This document shows positions 50,758 to 60,965 of a DNA stretch of 64,000 nt, piece after piece (the stretch's first letter is position 1; each line of letters starts with the position of its first letter). Source of the DNA: Patagioenas fasciata (taxonomy: Eukaryota; Chordata; Aves; Columbiformes; Columbidae); contig NC_092521.1 of the NCBI RefSeq assembly GCF_037038585.1, positions 72,220,898 through 72,284,897 on the forward strand. Direction: 5' to 3'. Under the pieces are notes generated by a model. That model was not told the DNA's origin and ran no database searches. It was given only the letters and a program-made list of their open reading frames with translations. Made by a program: the position numbers and the translations under genes.

Positions 50758-50967
50758 TCTGGCTGTGGGCATTCCAGAAGCTTCTCTGCTCCCCCACTCT
50801 GGCTATGGAGTGCCATGAAACTTCTCAGCACCCCTCCTACTCTGGCTGTGGGCGCCCAGAAACTTCTCAGCACCCCCCCCCACTCTGGCTGTGGGCATCC
50901 AGAAACTTCTCAGCAGCCCCCCGACTCTGACTGTGGGCACCCAGAAACTTCTTGGCTCCTTGGCGAT
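50758..50967. repeat. Five ~42-bp tandem units in LTR U3
   Basis: The phrase TCTGGCTGTGGGC or a close variant starts at 50,758, 50,798, 50,841, 50,884 and 50,926. Each is followed by CCAGAA(A)CTTCT-type text. The related LTR at 17.3 kb has one such unit (about 17,787-17,835). The position immediately upstream of the TATA box suggests a multiplied enhancer-like unit. Confidence 0.85.
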
Positions 50968-51154
50968 TCTGCACCCCCTCCTGATCTCTCTTAACAACCC
51001 TGGCCAGCGGGCTCTCGGATCAAACAAAAGAAGCTGTTAACCCCGTTGCAGGAGATGGGGGAGGAGAAGTATTGAGGGAGAGGGGGATGTCCCTACACCT
51101 TCCATATTGAAGGAAGGTGGCGGGGGGGAGAGAGCGGGGTGTGCAACTGCCACA

Positions 51155-51548
51155 AGTATATATTAAATAAAAACTGATTTAGAGTCGAGAGTAATTTGAT
51201 CCAAAGTCTTAAGTGCATTAATAACTATTTTCCTCTCATTACAAACCAAGATAGACTTTTCAGCACCTCTTTCGCTTTTGTTAAGTGTCCCTTGCCCCTA
51301 CAAGTCCTTTACAGAAGGACCATCTGTACAACTCGGCGATGAAAGTTGCTATGCCAAATGGAAGTACCTACCTTCTGAGGGGGAACCCAAAGTCTTGAAA
51401 AAGCAATTTCTTCCTGTAAGATTAGTAATACTTCAGAAACAATTTACGTCATTCAGCTTGTTGCTTGAACCGAAGAAATGAATCTTTCTCACAGTTTGGC
51501 CATGACTAGTAGATATATCATTCTCCCTCTCTTAATGTTGTATATGTT
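51155..51548. other. Short spacer between the LTR and repeat copy 2
   Basis: This is unique-looking sequence. A plus-strand open frame of 67 codons at 51,278-51,481 has no recognisable domain. Confidence 0.5.
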
Positions 51549-51775
51549 TTGATTTCTCAACCTGTGTTATACTGTCCAGTTTATTAACTTGGTATATTTT
51601 TCAGTCAACATTCATTTTCTGTAATTCAAATGCAGTATAAAAAAACTGAGAAGCCTGGATCCAACTTCTGGTGCCCTTTGAGCCTCAGTATATGATAGAA
51701 TATTATTTAATTCAGCATTTAAGTGGGTGTCTGTTCTTAAGATGTCTTCACTGACCAAATAAACACCCTACAACA
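51549..51775 (-). mobile_element. 227-bp unclassified element, copy 2
   Basis: This is the second copy of the element nested in the LTR, in the same orientation and 1,062 bp away, with about a dozen differences by eye. In minus orientation it starts TGTTGTAGGGTG and ends ...GGTTGAGAAATCA, so it has TG...CA ends, with TTAATAAACT about 40 bp from the end. No matching target duplication was found at its borders. Confidence 0.7.
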
Positions 51776-54018
51776 GCAGGAAGACGATGTGTGTCTGTGA
51801 ACTTGTAAGGTGGACTGCTTTAAATTAAACCTCTGCTACTGAAGTTTAAGCTAGCATGTGTTGTCTTTGCAAATGTATAGTCAAAGATAGCTAATGTGCC
51901 TTAGATTTTAAATAATAACTTATGCTGCTCTAGTTTGACTGCATTTCATCATATGCTAGTAACCTTCTTCATACAGAAAGGCACAGGTGTCAATGTTTTT
52001 TATTACTGAAATGAAAGTGCTTGCCTTAATATGAAGGGGTCAAGCTCCTTGTATTCTGTACCAAGTCTAGGAGAAACTCCAATTTCCTCAAGTTTTTCTT
52101 TTTATAGTGTGTTTGTGTGTGTGTTTTGTTTGTTTGTTTGTTTGGTTGGTTGGTTGGTTTGCTTTGTTTTCATGAATGGATTCAGGGAATTTTATCTTTA
52201 CCAACTGGTCACTTCACTGAAAGTTGGATATTAATTTATAGCTAGACTCATCTACCAGATGTGTGTTAAAGGACAGCTGAAAGGCACTGTCTTTAGTGTA
52301 CTGCTACTGTAAAGATATTCAATGTGATAATGTTTAGTGCACAATATTTTGTTCTCATTACTTTATCACCTATCACACATCTCATTTATGGTTTTATCAC
52401 TCTTTCTTGTATTTCATAAATTAAGGGTGAATATAATGTGTTGTAATGACTGAAGAAGGCAAAAAATATTTCCTTGTATTCTTTACATATCATTGCATGT
52501 GCCTTTTGATTGTTCAACAGGATATCTTAATGAATAACTCTGAGGAAATTATAAAAGGTATCTGTCAGTTCTGAGAGCTGATGGCTGTTCTAACACCCAG
52601 TCATTTGAATACCAGCCCATCTACTTGGATAGCTCGCTGGGATTCCAAATAATCCAACAGGAATTGAGTCCAGACTATGGTTTCATCTTTTGAAAGTGTC
52701 TGAATTCAAAATATTTTAAACTCACTTGGCCAAATGATGTTTGATAGAGTTAATCACTCTATTCCCTAGAAATGTCTTTTCTATCAAGACTGGTTGTTAA
52801 ATGGTTTTCATTTTTCCTTACTTGATATGCTAAAAATTTAACACATAGAACCTGGAATGAATTCTGAAATGTAAATCTGATTTACATTTTGCTATTCAGG
52901 GAATCTTAATGTAAGTTCTGTCCTGGATCAGAGCAAAGACATATTTGGGCCAATATGCTGTCTCTCGCAGTGTCTGCTGGTATGTGTAGATGTATCCCTG
53001 AATGTGCATTCTTTGGTACACTTTTCCTTGGTACACTTTTCAGGGTCCTGGCAGGCAGCAATTTAAGCTGGAGGTTCCCTGAGTTACTGGACTTCCCTGT
53101 GGAACTGTCCTCGGGCATTTGATTAATGTCTTCTTAATCTATTTGTAATAGAGCTAGTCTTCACTATTTCCGACAGCAGGGGGTTTCTCTGTTAAAAGGT
53201 GTTTTGTGATGCATCAGTACAGTACTGATTGATTCAAAGGTATACAGCTCCTTTCTGTTGGATCACTACCCCTTCGTTCAGGTAGTAACAAATTAATTTT
53301 TTTGAGATGTGAAGTGGTGCTACCAGTTAAACTGTCATTTCAAGGATTTTGTGATGGTTACCTAGTGATGTCTTTCCTCGGTGGTAGTAGTTTACATCTC
53401 CTGAACATGTACGTATGGGGTTTTTGGTTTTGTTTTTGTTTGTTTGTTTTTACCATATGTTTCCATGTACCAAAAAAATTAGTTTCATTTTGTCACCTAG
53501 TCATTCAGTGTTGTGAGATGTTTTGCAGTATCTCCAGGTGAAATTTGCTTTTGAATGTTAAATTATTTCATGTCAGCTGAAAATTTTGTCACATTTCTGG
53601 AACTCTGCTATATGATTAATTTTGTCCTTTCCTATAATGCTTTGCAATTTATTTAAAGGAATTCTGGTAGACTAACAAGACAGACCTGCACTTTATTTTA
53701 GAAACCAAAATGATTATTTCCTGTTATATTCTATTTATGCTTTAGTGTGTTAATTGATTTCTATATTGTATTTTTATGTTATAAGCACATATACACATAA
53801 GTATATGTATAATATATGTATTTTAATAATAATGTTACATTATGGAGGTGATGCTTACTTCCTTCAGGGATTGTTTCCAAAGCCTGCTTTGAAAATATGG
53901 CTCTCATGTCTGTTACCTTTTGTTCATCTGCCGTTGGATCCACATTAAGCAAGAGTTAGCATACACCATGTCCCAGTAGGAGGATCAACATCAGGGAACT
54001 GGTCAGCCTTATCTCAGT
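51776..54018. other. AT-rich gene-free stretch
   Basis: No gene was recognised. It holds a GT/TTTG/GGTT microsatellite at about 52,108-52,162 and an AT-rich patch near 53,790-53,835. Confidence 0.5.
52108..52162. repeat. GTGT / TTTG / TTGG microsatellite
   Basis: It is a compound simple repeat made of GT dinucleotides, then TTTG, then TTGG tetramers. Confidence 0.9.
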
Positions 54019-54650
54019 TCATGATAAGGCTGTGAAGCAAATCCTTCTGGAATTTAAATGACAAAAGGCAACTGGAAACAGCTAGCACACATTTAGCAAG
54101 GTAAGCTGGTGACTGACCAATGTGACAACTTTCTATGATGAGGCAACTGGCTCTGTAAATAAGGGGAGAGGGATGGATGCTGCTCAGTTCTACTTCAGCA
54201 AGGCCTTTGGCATGGCTTCTCATAGTATCTTGTTGCAAGTGAGACATGGACTGGAAAGGCAGTCTATGAATTGTGTGAGAAAAATCTATCTGAGCAACCA
54301 GTCTCAAAGGAGTTATCAGCAGCTCCAAGTACAGCCCGTGGTTGATTACTCATGGTGTCCCTCATGTGTCAATATGGTTAATGTACTCCAGGCTGCGAAG
54401 AATTGTACTTGGGGGAGCAGAAGGAGGAGTCAGATCACAAAGGTGCACAAACACAAGTTGCAACCTGGGAAAAGCTGAATGAGTGTTAAGAAGGGAAATT
54501 TCCATGTGAGGGTGGTCTAACACTTGAACAGGTTGCATGAAGAGGCTCTGGAGTGGTCAACCCACTCTAAGCTGGCCTTGCTTTGTGCAGGGCTTTGGAC
54601 TGGAAGGTCTCCAGAGGCCTCTTCCAAAGTAAATTATGCTATGATTCTCC
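54019..54650 (+). mobile_element. Old degraded CR1 LINE, plus strand
   Basis: Reverse-transcriptase remnants are readable. ATGSVNKGRGMDAAQFYFSK followed by AFGMASHSI (54,146-54,232) is the motif-A region of CR1, normally ...[19 protein letters not shown]. Near 54,500-54,650 the sequence switches to the CR1 C-terminus and 3' end (HLNRLHEEALEW; then the equivalent of …GGTCTCCAGAGGCCTCTTCC). The catalytic FADD part between them is deleted. It has no tail octamers and many changes, so it is older than the 32.9-kb copy. Its 5' limit near 54,019 is approximate. Confidence 0.8.
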
Positions 54651-57600
54651 ACCTCCATAAGGGGAAGCTGTGGCATGTGAGCTTCCTTGGGATCTTCTGT
54701 AGCAAATACATGTACAAAGAGCAGATTCAGCTCTCTGTTTTGTCTTTATCTTCTTTGTGCTCTCCTTTTGGTCTCTGGTATGCTCACTGGCTCCCTGGCA
54801 GAATTTCACTTTCCAATGTTACCCCAAAAATGCTTATTTCTCTAAAAAATTACTTCACAAAATATTTGCAACTTACTTTATTAACTTTTTATAGTTGAGC
54901 TTAATAAAGTCTACATTAAAAAAAAAATCAATAATTGCACACAATTTCTGCTTTCAGAAAGTTTTTCAACTATTTTCTTCTATACTTTAACTTGTGTGGA
55001 TTTTTGAGACACAGAAGGTTTTTTTTTACAGATGACCTACCTTTATTTTGCACATCCTATTCAGGTTTTCCAAACAATCCTGACTTTTTATTAGTGTTTT
55101 TCTGGTTTTGTTGGTTTTGGTTAAATATTATTGCTAGGCAATGGTCAAGTAGAGCCCTTTTCATGGGGAAGTAGAGCCCTTTTCATGGGGAAGGAGAGGG
55201 GAGCTGAATTCAAATGCAGTATGATCTCATTGCTAGTTACCTCTTCAACTAGTCTTTAGGCTTAATCCAAGATTCAGAATGTTTTTTCTAGTGTACTGCA
55301 GGGAGAAAGGAGACCATGGAGAGAAGAAGAGAGGTCAAGTGTCTATGAACAATTTTTTAAAGAAGCAATCCTGTCTGATTCCTAAAAATGTATGATCTAA
55401 ATCCACCACCTAATGTGTCATTTACTTAGTCTTCATAGAGATACTTGAAGCTTTCCCCTAGTACTGTTTGACCTTGTTTCCTTCAGTCTTGGAAAAATGA
55501 TCACCCTTGCATGATATTGAGTTTAACTGAGATGCAAAGTCAACTTTTCGTTTCATCATCCTTTCAACATTTGTCTTTCTCATAGGCTAATTCAGAGCCA
55601 TTGTGTTTCATATTTTACACAACTTAACTCCAGACTTTAATGAATTAACACTACGGAAAACAGAATTGTACGGACTCCTACAATTCACTTTAATGTACAG
55701 TTTCATTATGAGATCAAGCACACAGCAAGTGTCTTCAGATAGCTTTGGATTTCAGAAAGCAAGGTAGGAAATGATGCCTTAATACTTTTCAATAGGATCC
55801 CAATTTAATTTACACTTCTACTGACTGACTGTGGCTTGTCTTAGCTGACATCAGTTAAAAGGGGTCAAAAAGAAGTGAAACAATGAAAACATTTCCACAT
55901 TAATTTCCTAGTATTAAACCCCCACTTATGCAATCACTGTGTTTTCATTCTTACGTGCAACTTTTATATACTCAGGCTCAGTAATCTGGTAATGAATTCA
56001 GTTAATGTAGAACACAAAATAAGAAGAACTATTCTACCATCATAAATCTGAAATTTCAGTTTCTGCTGCATTTTCAAGATGCCACATTTCTAAGCTGAAC
56101 AGAATATATGATAAATACATACAAGCTTTCTTTACCTAAATTATTCTATGCACTTAAAATTCTCTAGTGCTAAAGTGGATACAGGGGAAAGGTTCCAAAG
56201 GATCAGTGATGCATTGGCAGTGAAAAATATGAGAAGGTTATAAAATGTATATGTCCTTATGTTAACTAAGTCTTGGACATAATGATAAGCTCTAATGTAT
56301 TTTATTAAATTTGCATTTAATTCACTGTGTTGTGAAAAACCCTTCAATTCCAAAGAAATATTCTTTATAGAGCAGGAGTGAGTGACCTGTGGGAGAGGGG
56401 GAGCCAAGACTGAAGGGAAGAGACAGCCTGTCCTGCTCTTAGTCTTATTAGCCAGTCCTTCATAAGTGACTAATGATAAGAAGGAACCTCAGCAATTTTA
56501 GGATAATTGCCCAGTATTACTAGAAACCATACACATTCTGTTTCATGTTCATGACCAAATTAATCAGCCACTTTAAGCAAAGCATGTCCTTTAATATTTC
56601 CTACAGTTTAGGTGTAGACTAGGCTAGATAAATGGGAAAGACCTTTAATGTGCAGAAGTCAATCTCAGTTCAGAGGCTGCCCGAACTGCCCACCCTGTGA
56701 TAGTGCGGCAGATCTGTGGACTCCTGTGGAGCTGGTTGGCCATACAGTTTCAGACAAGAGAAGAGCCTGGAAGCACATTCCTGTAGAGCACACACCAGGT
56801 ATGGAGAGTGCCTCTTCCCTCATACCTCCACTAGGGCTTCCCTGAAGGAACAGACTGATCCGTCACAAGGGCACAGCCATACACATGCCATGCCTTGCCT
56901 TAGTTTTCAAAGATTTGTGCCATTTTAACCTGAAATATTTTAGAAATGAAGAGACAATATGCAAAAAAGTTCTAGTGACCTCCCATCTGGGACTTGCAGA
57001 CAGGGTAAATATGATACCATCCAGCGCAGCATGTAATTTGCACTTATGCAATGCAGTAATTTCCACAACATCCCTCTTGTTAAGAGTATGACTGTATTTG
57101 GCCCTATTCATCCACAGCACACCAACTGTTTCCACAAATGAGGAAAAAAAAAATTGCAATTTAAAAATGTTCACTTTTATGTACCAACTAGTTTCTCTAA
57201 TAAGACAATTTCAAACTGGAGAGCCTGATTTTTCCCTCATTACTCCAATCACACTCTGGGGTAGACCTTTTGAGTTCTGAAGAGCTATTATTGATTCACC
57301 TACCAGTATATATGAAGAAAAGCTAGGCCCAGAGATTGTTCTTTGCCAATGTCAGATAACATTTGAGCACTGCCACCAACTAATAATATGTGCTCACAAA
57401 AGGGCTCAGGCTCGTGGGATAATAGATAATTACAGACACAATTGTCCAAGCAGAGAAATATCCAAATCTCCTGTAGGAAACTGTGAATATGTTGGGACCC
57501 ATGAGTATAAAATTAACTGCCGGGCTTCAATAAATATGGAAAGAAAACTTCCTAAAAGTTTAATATGTCATTAGTGTGGGATCTATTGAAGGATTTTTTT

Positions 57601-58027
57601 CAATCTACTTTCACCAAAGTACACCTATTTAAGACTCAGAACAATCCAGGGGACTGCTGCTGCAGCGTGTATATAGAATTCAGAATGCAAAAGCTCTCTT
57701 AATTTCACAATGGAAGTGGAAAATAGAATTTCTGATGATTTTTCAACCATGAAACTTTCTTTAGGACAATGTATAAAGGTGAAAATATTCCTTCAGCAGC
57801 TTTTCTTTTTTACACTTTAAATAGCCATGAAAAGGAATAATGACAGCTTCTACTTTCAAGGTGAGTTGCATATAATCTTTTTGTTTTGTATTATAGATCA
57901 GATAGACCTGTTCATTATTTTAGTCTTCCTCAGGGTTCCTGAACTGATATTTAATGTAATAAAAAGAACAGCAAAAGAGGGACAAAAATGCAAAAAAGGA
58001 GATATAGAATCCTAAAATAAAATTTTA
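54651..58027. other. Gene-free stretch
   Basis: No gene was recognised. It contains an exact 22-bp tandem duplication at 55,149-55,192 and a less AT-rich patch at 56,640-56,900 whose short open frames show nothing familiar. Confidence 0.5.
55149..55192. repeat. 22-bp exact tandem duplication
   Basis: The unit GTAGAGCCCTTTTCATGG plus GGAA occurs twice in a row without mismatch. Confidence 0.92.
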
Positions 58028-58370
58028 AAACATCCAGAGTCAGAAGGGACCTATAGGGGTCATTGAGTAAAACTCCTGACTCCACACAGGGCAACATAAA
58101 TGTTAAACCATACGTCTTAGAGCATTGTCCAAATGCTTCTTGAACACTGGCAAGCTCAAGGCCATGACCACTTTCTTGGGGAGTTTGTCCCAGACTCTGC
58201 CACAGGCCTTGCTAAAGTCAGAGTCAATGACAGTCACTGCTCTCCCTTTGTCCCTCCTCAAACCAAGGCTCAAGTTGGTCTTGTGCACAACTTGGCACAC
58301 TTGAACTGGTGGTTCCCTGATGTCATCTTGTCTTTCATGTACCTCCGGGTGATCTTGTAGCCAATGTCTG
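58028..58370 (-). mobile_element. Internally deleted CR1 LINE, minus strand
   Basis: The lower part (58,028-58,205) is a CR1 3' end of an older subfamily. The plus strand reads …CTGACTCCACACAGGGCAAC… and …TAGAGCATTGTCCAAATGCT…, and the minus strand ends PVFKKHLDNALRRMV. The upper part (58,205-58,370) is from the reverse-transcriptase motif-A region (RDKGRAVTVIDSDFSKA). The catalytic core and C-terminal region between them are absent. Confidence 0.75.
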
Positions 58371-59174
58371 TGAAAGGCAAGAGCTTCTTCCCAGAAACCT
58401 GCTGGAAGTCTCCAGTTCATGAGCTGCTTTTGATTCTTCCAACAAAACAGGAGAGCTTTTTTCTCAGAATGAGGAAGCAAGAGACTGCAAAAGCAGTTAG
58501 ATGCTTTGTCCTTCATACTGGCCAACAGAGAAAGGGTACATCTCAGACTGAACCCCCTTCCACCTCCTGGGCCCAAGGACCTCCCTTGGTGGCCTTCCAC
58601 TGGCTCCTCACCTTGAGCTGGTGCAGCAGCCCAAGGATGCCAGGCCCTCTGCTCCCCTCTCCCTCAGGGCTCTGTGCACCAGAGATGGCCCCTCTCCACG
58701 CTCCAGGGGCTGAGCTAGGGGACACCCAGGGAAGAAGAGTCCACACAACACTTTTATGGAATGCTGGCAGACCTTGTGCAGGATGGCTGGGCCTCCTGTT
58801 CCCCCCGGCAGGATGTCTGGGTGCTTTGCCCCCTCTTAGCCACTATCGAGCACAGGGGGCTGCAGGGCACCAACTCGGTGGGTGGTCAGTAAGGACCTGA
58901 ACCCTCCTGCAACATTGTTACCACCATCTCGTTGACGAGATCGCAGAAGCAGGATGAGGAGATGCTGGACCTCAGGGCACATGAAGGGAGGTAGATAACA
59001 GTTTCTGTGCCCAAGGGGCAGCAGAAGGGCACAGGGGAGAAATCTCCAGGAAAGGGGCCCTCAGCTCCCCCAGCCCTCGTTCTTCTCCCACATTAGGGCA
59101 TTTTTTAGGCCACAGAACCCCCGATTCCCAAACCAGCTGTAGCTGGCCACATGCACTGGCCACATTCACAGTCA
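58371..59174. other. GC-richer block upstream of the 59.3-kb open frame
   Basis: It is noticeably richer in G and C than the rest of the window. Open frames occur on both strands but no known protein was recognised. It may be 5' flanking DNA of the candidate gene at 59,295. Confidence 0.5.
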
Positions 59175-59244
59175 CCAATCACAGTGACCTCCTGCTGTCA
59201 CAAGCCTCCTGACTCCCCTTTGCTCCAGGTAAGCACTATAAAAA
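59175..59244 (+). promoter_or_regulatory. CCAAT and TATA box pair (candidate promoter)
   Basis: CCAAT lies at 59,175-59,179 and TATAAAAA at 59,237-59,244, 58 bp apart. That is the usual spacing of a class II promoter. A start site would be expected near 59,265-59,270, leaving a leader of about 25-30 nt before the ATG at 59,295. Confidence 0.45.
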
Positions 59245-59294
59245 CAAGGTTCTCAGCAGCTGGCTGACTGTTCACTGAGCTTTGAGTCCCTTTC

Positions 59295-59948
59295 ATGACA
59301 GACATGCTTGGAAGGAAGAGCAGCTGGAGCAGAAAGGTGAGTGGCTGCCCACCTTTGTATGGGACAGCAGAGATGCAAATTCTGGAAGAGGAAGAGAGGA
59401 GAAAGCTGCTTCCCAGGAAGAGGATGCCAAATCTGCAGAGGAGGAAAATCATCCAAAACGGCATTAAAGTAATTGCTCCTGCTCATGTGACCAATAGTGT
59501 GCAGAACATGGATAAGGCTTTACCTGCAAACAGTATGGGGCCTGGTCATGTCAATCCACCAAAGGATAGGTGGAGAAGGAACACCACCTGTAACATGTGG
59601 ACTATGGACTATACTCATGTGACTGGTGGTGTGGAGTCCATGGATGTGGATCCAGCAGGGAAGAGCATAAGGCTCAGTTGTCTCAATCTGCAAAGGAATG
59701 ACTTGAGGCCCAGGCATGTCAACCCAGCAAAGAATGATATGGAACCTATGCATGTCAATCCACTAAAGCAGAGCAAGGGGCTAAATCTACCTCAAGATGA
59801 ACTGATGGAAGTGGATCCACCTGTGACAGGGCTGATCTGGCACCACCCAGCACACCTGGGCTCCCATCCACGAGATCACACCAATGGACATCAGAGGAGT
59901 GCCTGGCTGTCTCCCCACCAGCAGCCCAGTCTTTGCACCCCACATTAA
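59295..59948 (+). CDS. Unidentified 217-codon open frame, candidate gene or retrogene
   Basis: I do not recognise this protein. The frame opens with ATG 50 bp downstream of a TATAAAAA box and runs to TAA without interruption. Residues 31-52 are highly charged (EEEERRKLLPRKR, then RRKI). The centre carries imperfect repeats: HVNP at residues 85-88, 141-144 and 153-156, HVT at 64-66 and 108-110, and DVDP/EVDP at 117-120 and 172-175. The tail is rich in His and Pro. There is no signal peptide or membrane segment. A consensus-like splice donor, AAAG|GTGAGT, lies at 59,336/59,337 inside the frame, so the first codons could be an exon end instead. Beyond about 59,890 the +1 frame reads more like protein (SSPVFAPHINWERTN and, after a TAG at 59,980, VNSSLDDLQDLHGPSFP up to a stop at 60,087). 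That suggests a frameshifted pseudogene or a spliced structure. It sits between two minus-strand CR1 remnants. A chance open frame cannot be excluded. Confidence 0.35.
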   Translation: MTDMLGRKSSWSRKVSGCPPLYGTAEMQILEEEERRKLLPRKRMPNLQRRKIIQNGIKVIAPAHVTNSVQNMDKALPANSMGPGHVNPPKDRWRRNTTCNMWTMDYTHVTGGVESMDVDPAGKSIRLSCLNLQRNDLRPRHVNPAKNDMEPMHVNPLKQSKGLNLPQDELMEVDPPVTGLIWHHPAHLGSHPRDHTNGHQRSAWLSPHQQPSLCTPH

Positions 59949-60134
59949 CTGGGAGAGGACAAACCCTACAGACATTCTGTAGGCTCACCTGCAAGATGTC
60001 CTGGCAGTAAATAGTTCTTTAGATGATTTGCAAGACTTGCATGGGCCCTCCTTTCCCATGCCCCCCACCATGCCTGAAGATGGTTAGCTATAGCATACTT
60101 AATGCACCCCAGGATTGGATATTTTGAATGCCAG

Positions 60135-60965
60135 GGCTTATTGTTGATTCATATTGAGCTTACCTTCAACTGTCAGACCCCTTTCTGCATGGCTCCACTC
60201 CAGCCTCTTGTCCCCAGTCTATACATCCATACAGGATTATATTCTCCCAGGTGCAGAATCTGATATTTGCTCTTGTTAAATTTCGTGTCGTTGGTGATTT
60301 CTCACTTTATTAGATTTTCCCTTAATCCTTACCCAGAGATACTCAACTATGTCATGCCCAACTGCAACAAGTGCTGTACAGTCAAACTGCTACCTTTCCA
60401 CCTCACCTACCCTGACTATCTCTCCTGAAGAGCCTATAAACATCCGTCAAGCATTCCAGTCACAGGATTCTTCCCACCAAATCTCACTTGTGCCATGATG
60501 TCATAACTCTGGTACTGAGCCAAAGTTTATAGTTTCTCTTGTTTATTCCTCCTACTGCATGCATTAGTGTACAAACATAAAATGCACTCCAGTGTACTCA
60601 GTACATTGTGAAGCAGAGTGATGACCCAAACTATACGCTATTCCTCAAACATCGTCATGCCATCCCAGAGCTTATTACTAGTAATCCTGAATTTACACCT
60701 TTCCTGAATTTATACCTTTCCTCCTTCAAACCTAGTTTAAACCTATGAAATTGTGAGCAGAAATACTTTTTCCTCATTGAGAAAGGTGAATCTCATCAGG
60801 CCCCAGCAGGCCTAGTGTTGCATAGACCACCCCATGATTTAAAACCCTAAAATTCTGCTGGTGACACCAGCCTCAGAGCCAGATATTGATAAGCTGGGTC
60901 CATCTGTTTCTTTCAATGTCTCTACCTACAACTGAGAGGATAGAGGATAATACTAGTACCCTAGT
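60135..60965 (-). mobile_element. Old composite CR1 LINE, minus strand
   Basis: The part at 60,135-60,330 (minus strand) resembles the segment of CR1 ORF2 after the reverse-transcriptase palm (plus strand reads …TGCAGAATCTGATATTTGCT… then CTTGTTAAATTTCG). From about 60,420 to 60,580 it encodes a broken start of the endonuclease domain (minus strand LYTNACSRRNKQEKL, normally YTNARSMGNKQEEL). From 60,680 to about 60,965 it resembles sequence upstream of that domain. The bulk of endonuclease and reverse transcriptase is deleted and the frames are disrupted. The edges are approximate. Confidence 0.75.

Larger units (their letters stand above)
49943..51154 (-). mobile_element. Solo LTR, minus strand, with internal repeats and a nested insertion
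   Basis: In minus orientation it runs from TGTGGCAGTTGCACACCCCG (ending 51,154) to ...GGTGCCTCCATGACA (49,943), so it has TG...CA ends. The flanks are AGTAC (49,938-49,942) and AGTAT (51,155-51,159), a 5-bp duplication with one change. Its TATA box lies at 50,739-50,746 and AATAAA at 50,000-50,005. The ends and TATA region are like those of the LTR at 17,343-18,101, but this copy is longer for two reasons. It holds five tandem copies of a roughly 42-bp unit upstream of the TATA box, and a 227-bp foreign insert at 50,487-50,713. A roughly 27-bp degenerate repeat also lies at 50,201-50,340. No internal retroviral genes are present. Confidence 0.85.

Noticed and set aside
49943-51154. Whether the LTRs flank a complete provirus
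   Set aside because: No gag, pol or env similarity lies beside any of the three LTRs, and each of the two minus-strand LTRs has its own target duplication. They are solo LTRs.
58364-58900. 178-codon plus-strand frame in the GC-rich block
   Set aside because: It has no recognisable domain, and GC-rich DNA has fewer stop codons. It partly overlaps the CR1 border.
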